NCBI RefSeq assembly: GCF_029960665.1 | Contig: NZ_JASBRB010000007.1 | Location: 1 to 64,000 of the forward strand | Reading direction: 5' to 3' | Origin: Pseudarthrobacter sp. AL07 | GTDB lineage: Bacteria > Actinomycetota > Actinomycetes > Actinomycetales > Micrococcaceae | Length of the DNA stretch: 64,000 bases | Shown: positions 61,815-64,000 of the stretch, piece by piece | Position numbering within the stretch: the stretch's first letter is position 1 | How the letters are laid out: every line of letters starts with the position of its first letter | Made by a program: the position numbers and the translations under genes | The notes under the pieces: model-generated | Databases searched by the model: none | The model's input: only the letters and a program-made list of their open reading frames with translations | What the model was told of the DNA's origin: nothing

Positions 61815-63052
61815 CAGATTCCCCCGTCGTTCTGGACCCTGTCGCTATGGTCCCCGTCGTTCTGGATCCCGCCGTTCTGGACCCGGGGTGCGTGGTCCGG
61901 CAGGGTGGGGACAAGCGCCGCCAAAACCTCGGCCGTGGGCGGGTGTCGCACCGCGCCGTCGTGCGTCAGGCACGCGCCAGCTACCACCTCGTCCTCGAAA
62001 TCGGGGGCAACGGTGCCGTCCCGGATCATCAGGGCGAGCAGGTTGGTAACATTCTTGGCATACAGCCGGGATGCGTCCTGCGCCATCGCGGACGGCGCAT
62101 CCTTCAGCCCCACCAGCGTGACGTGGCCCTGACCGTCAGCGGTGGGGATCAGGATGTCCGCACCGGGAACGGCACCCTCAACGTTGCCGCCGGATTCAGC
62201 GGCGAGGTCGACCACGACGGAACCGGGGCGCATGCCCTGCACCATTTGGCGGCTGACGAGGAGCGGTGCGCGCCTGCCCGGGACGGCCGCCGTCGTGATC
62301 AGGACATCCGCCATGGCGACGTGCGGGGCGAGGAGTTCACGCTGCAGGGCGCCGCGGTCGGCGCTTAGTTCGCGGGCGTATCCGCCCGATGCCTCCGCCG
62401 TTTCCAGATCAAGTTTGATGAACGTACCGCCCATCGACGCGACCTCGTCGGCGGAGGCGGGCCGAATGTCGTTGGCAGAGACCCTGGCCCCCAGCCGTTT
62501 CGCTGTGCCGATGGCCTGCAGCCCGGCAACCCCGGCGCCGAGCACCAGCACCCGGGCCGGCGGGACGGTGCCGGCAGCGGTCATGTACAGCGGGAAGAAG
62601 CGCGGGAGCCGGATGGCGGCTTCCAAAACGCAGCGGTAGCCGGCCACCAGGGCCTGGGAGCTGAGCGCGTCCATGGACTGGGCGCGCGAGATGCGGGGCA
62701 CCAGTTCCAGGGCGAAGGCGGTGACGCCGGCTTCCACGAGGGCCTGCACCGTGGCGAGCTCGGACGACGGCGACGCCAGGCCAACGGTGACGGCGCCCCT
62801 TTTCAGAGCTGCCGCCGTCGGGGGTTCCAGCGGGCGGACGTGGACCAGGACGTTCAGTTCGCCGGGATCCAGGTCCTGGACTATGCGGGCGCCGGCGTCC
62901 GCGTAATCGAGGTCTGAGTGGCCGGCGGCGGCCCCTGCTCCTGCCTCGATCAGGACGTCCAGGCCAAGCCCCGCCAGCTGCTTGACCGTTTCCGGCGTGG
63001 CGGCCACACGCCGCTCACCCTCATGCCGTTCCCGCGGTATGCCCAGTTTCAA
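61814..63052 (-). CDS. NAD(P) transhydrogenase subunit alpha, NAD-binding part (PntA1)
   Basis: The TTG at 63052, eight bases after AAGGGAG, gives 412 residues. MKLGIPRERHEGERRVAATPETVKQL and [31 protein letters not shown] (NAD-binding loop) define it as the alanine-dehydrogenase-like domain I. The last 25 residues are a repeat, VQNGGIQNDGDHSDRVQNDG, encoded by a 15-base tandem repeat and not conserved in the family. First gene of pntA1-pntA2-pntB. Confidence 0.9.
   Translation of the reverse strand: MKLGIPRERHEGERRVAATPETVKQLAGLGLDVLIEAGAGAAAGHSDLDYADAGARIVQDLDPGELNVLVHVRPLEPPTAAALKRGAVTVGLASPSSELATVQALVEAGVTAFALELVPRISRAQSMDALSSQALVAGYRCVLEAAIRLPRFFPLYMTAAGTVPPARVLVLGAGVAGLQAIGTAKRLGARVSANDIRPASADEVASMGGTFIKLDLETAEASGGYARELSADRGALQRELLAPHVAMADVLITTAAVPGRRAPLLVSRQMVQGMRPGSVVVDLAAESGGNVEGAVPGADILIPTADGQGHVTLVGLKDAPSAMAQDASRLYAKNVTNLLALMIRDGTVAPDFEDEVVAGACLTHDGAVRHPPTAEVLAALVPTLPDHAPRVQNGGIQNDGDHSDRVQNDGGI
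61826..61885. repeat. Degenerate 15-base tandem repeat at the 3' end of pntA1
   Basis: Four units of the form GTCGTTCTGGACCCT occur in a row, each differing at two to four positions. They encode the C-terminal repeat of PntA1. The final unit runs into CTGGACCCGGGGTG, identical to the repeat core at 25686-25699. Confidence 0.75.
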
Positions 63053-63100
63053 ACCGCCAACTCCCTTACGGACGTAGTTGGCTCGAGTCTATGACCCCTT

Positions 63101-63163
63101 GCGCGAACTGGCAGCTAATTCGCTCAGATTCGCGTTTTGGGGGCTTTTGCTGCCCGTTCGCGC
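63101..63163. repeat. Inverted repeat upstream of pntA1
   Basis: GCGCGAACTGGCAGC (63101-63115) and GCTGCCCGTTCGCGC (63149-63163) pair with a single mismatch around a 33-base interior holding two ATTCGC boxes and TTTTGGGGGCTTTT. It lies about 50 bases upstream of the pntA1 start. It could be a dispersed repeat or a regulatory structure in the promoter region. Confidence 0.5.
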
Positions 63164-63192
63164 GGCTGCCTGCCGCGGTCAGCCCCGGGCGT

Positions 63193-63258
63193 TTAGCGCC
63201 GCGCGGTCAGATCCGCCGAGACGAGCTTCGCGGTAGCCACGATTTCGCGGGCCACGGT
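63193..63258 (-). pseudogene. C-terminal remnant of a minus-strand gene
   Basis: Reading leftward the frame gives TVAREIVATAKLVSADLTAR and R followed by TAA at 63193-63195. It looks like a true helical protein end. Continuing to the right, the frame soon runs antisense to a hydrophobic stretch encoded on the plus strand, so nothing remains of the gene's 5' part. Family not recognised. Confidence 0.5.
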
Positions 63259-63372
63259 GGCTGGGTCCAGATTAGCGTCTTCACCGCCATCATCTGCGGC
63301 ATCTCGGCCATCTCCGCCCTGACAGCCAAGGCGACCTTCAACGTCCCCACCAGGCAGCTCGGCCTGAAGTAG
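63256..63372 (+). pseudogene. C-terminal remnant of an MFS transporter
   Basis: The frame reads WVQISVFTAIICGISAISAL then TAKATFNVPTRQLGLK before the TAG at 63370. A last membrane helix followed by T-A-x-x-T-x-x-V-P-x-x-x-L-G is a common end of metabolite:H+ symporters of the MFS (the ShiA/ProP group). Upstream of about 63256 the frame has no further transporter-like sequence and runs into the minus-strand remnant. It is therefore a 3' fragment. Confidence 0.6.
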
Positions 63373-63528
63373 GGCTCCTCGGCGAGCTGGCGTTCCTGCC
63401 CAGTTGCTTGCTGAAGAGCCCGGCGCGTCCCCAAGACACGCCGGTCTTTCCCGTGTCCTCGGGGAGGCAATCGGGCAGGAGCGTACGACGGCGGGCGGCG
63501 GCTTGGGTGCCTTCTGGGAACCGGGCGC
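63373..63528. other. Intergenic stretch without a supported gene
   Basis: Several short frames exist on both strands, but none has a ribosome site, a recognisable domain or natural composition. It separates the transporter remnant from the convergent DNA ligase gene. Confidence 0.3.
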
Positions 63529-64000
63529 CTACGGCCGGCCGGTGTCCAGGACCGAGGCAAGGTCGAAGCTGACTGGTTCCTCCAGCTGTCCGTAGGTGCA
63601 TGACGCGGGATCCCGGTCCGGCCGCCAGCGGTTGAACTGGGCAGTGTGGCGGAAACGCTCACCTTCCATATGGTCGTACCGGACCTCCACCACCAGTTCA
63701 GGCCGGAGCGGCACAAAGGACAGGTCCTTGCCGGCGCTCCACCGGCTGCCTTCGGCGTTGCGTGGGGTCCGTTCGCCTTCCCCCTGCTTGGCCCACGCCC
63801 ACGGGTGCCCGTCAAAGTCGGAGACCAGTTGCTGCAGTTCGGCAAAAAGCTCCTGGCGGCGCTTCATGGGGAAGGCGCCGATCACTCCCACGCTGGCCAG
63901 GCCGCCGTCGTCCTTGTACAGGCCCAGCAGCAGCGAGCCGATCACGTCCGGCCCGCTCTTGTGCACGCGGTAGCCGGCCACCACACAATCGGCCGTACGT
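63529..64000 (-). CDS. ATP-dependent DNA ligase, C-terminal part (partial)
   Basis: The frame is open to the right edge and ends at 63529. It reads TADCVVAGYRVHKSGPDVIG, then SLLLGLYKDDGGLASVGVIG, WAWAKQGEGERTPR, LVVEVRYDHMEGERFRHTAQ and FNRWRPDRDPASCTYGQLEE. These are motif V of ATP-dependent ligases followed by the OB-fold domain, including the E-V-x-Y-D-H motif of LigC/LigD-type ligases. These proteins seal nicks, often with a Ku-dependent end-joining system. The nucleotidyl-transfer domain lies outside the window. Confidence 0.85.
   Translation of the reverse strand, partial: RTADCVVAGYRVHKSGPDVIGSLLLGLYKDDGGLASVGVIGAFPMKRRQELFAELQQLVSDFDGHPWAWAKQGEGERTPRNAEGSRWSAGKDLSFVPLRPELVVEVRYDHMEGERFRHTAQFNRWRPDRDPASCTYGQLEEPVSFDLASVLDTGRP

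Noticed and set aside
60430..62049. 539-codon open frame on the plus strand
   Set aside because: Antisense to pntB, pntA2 and the end of pntA1; composition is not protein-like.

Overview
The window is 64 kb of high-GC DNA with dense genes, short intergenic gaps, frequent GTG/TTG starts and many ATGA-type overlaps. Gene content (adjacent mannitol PTS and general PTS genes, split PntA1/PntA2/PntB transhydrogenase, a branched-chain-type 2-oxoacid dehydrogenase, WXG-type proteins, GerMN lipoprotein) points to an actinobacterium of the Micrococcaceae, most likely Arthrobacter/Pseudarthrobacter. It looks like ordinary chromosome. I saw no rRNA, tRNA, CRISPR array, insertion sequence or prophage.

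Layout. 1-4.2 kb: DUF4242 protein between twin hairpins, a universal stress protein, a GNAT-AAA+ fusion, an HD hydrolase and glutamyl-Q tRNA(Asp) synthetase. 4.4-11.2 kb: Lrp-type regulator, a WXG-type secreted protein with a lipoprotein partner, an Lrp/LysE exporter pair, a helical-repeat protein, DUF456 and malic enzyme. 11.5-18.2 kb: TetR, two MFS transporters, an RraA-like aldolase, a deleted sugar porter, a GNAT and a small membrane protein. 18.3-24.5 kb: mannitol operon (TetR, mtlA, mtlD) divergent from ptsI-ptsH. 24.4-29.5 kb: alpha/beta hydrolase, orphan excisionase-like HTH, PucR regulator divergent from alanine dehydrogenase, Gfo/Idh oxidoreductase. 29.5-35.5 kb: four-gene peptide ABC importer. 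35.9-40.6 kb: gene remnants, GerMN lipoprotein, aminotransferase, second stress protein, PAP2 phosphatase. 40.6-48.0 kb: 2-oxoacid dehydrogenase operon, HisC-like aminotransferase, holin-like membrane protein, and a WXG-like/lipase pair. 48.2-53.6 kb: purB, histidine phosphatase, GNAT, thioesterase, thymidine kinase, a FUSC remnant, an ACT-domain membrane protein. 53.7-59.1 kb: a catabolic operon. 59.1-64 kb: lipid kinase, transhydrogenase, remnants and a DNA ligase running off the end.

Most interesting is the 53.7-59.1 kb operon: MFS importer, FCD-GntR regulator, racemase-fold protein, hydantoinase/dihydropyrimidinase-type cyclic amidohydrolase, and a maleate-isomerase/arylmalonate-decarboxylase-fold protein. 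The two racemase-fold members have lost expected catalytic cysteines: both in one, the first in the other, where the Gly + Cys pattern recalls arylmalonate decarboxylase. A consensus-like promoter is covered by TTTTGGGATCCCAAAA, a plausible operator for the encoded GntR. Together these suggest an inducible pathway for a cyclic amide or imide of unknown identity.

Two WXG-type modules at 5.0 and 46.3 kb look like type VII secretion substrates; the second carries a GYSQGG serine-hydrolase core. Four loci (16.3, 36.03, 52.4, 63.26 kb) look like internal deletions, two of them removing the 5' halves of divergent gene pairs. Several families of intergenic palindromes are present. One of them, a perfect 48-nt palindrome at 28.3 kb, has a close half-copy in frame in the linker of the E2 acyltransferase gene.
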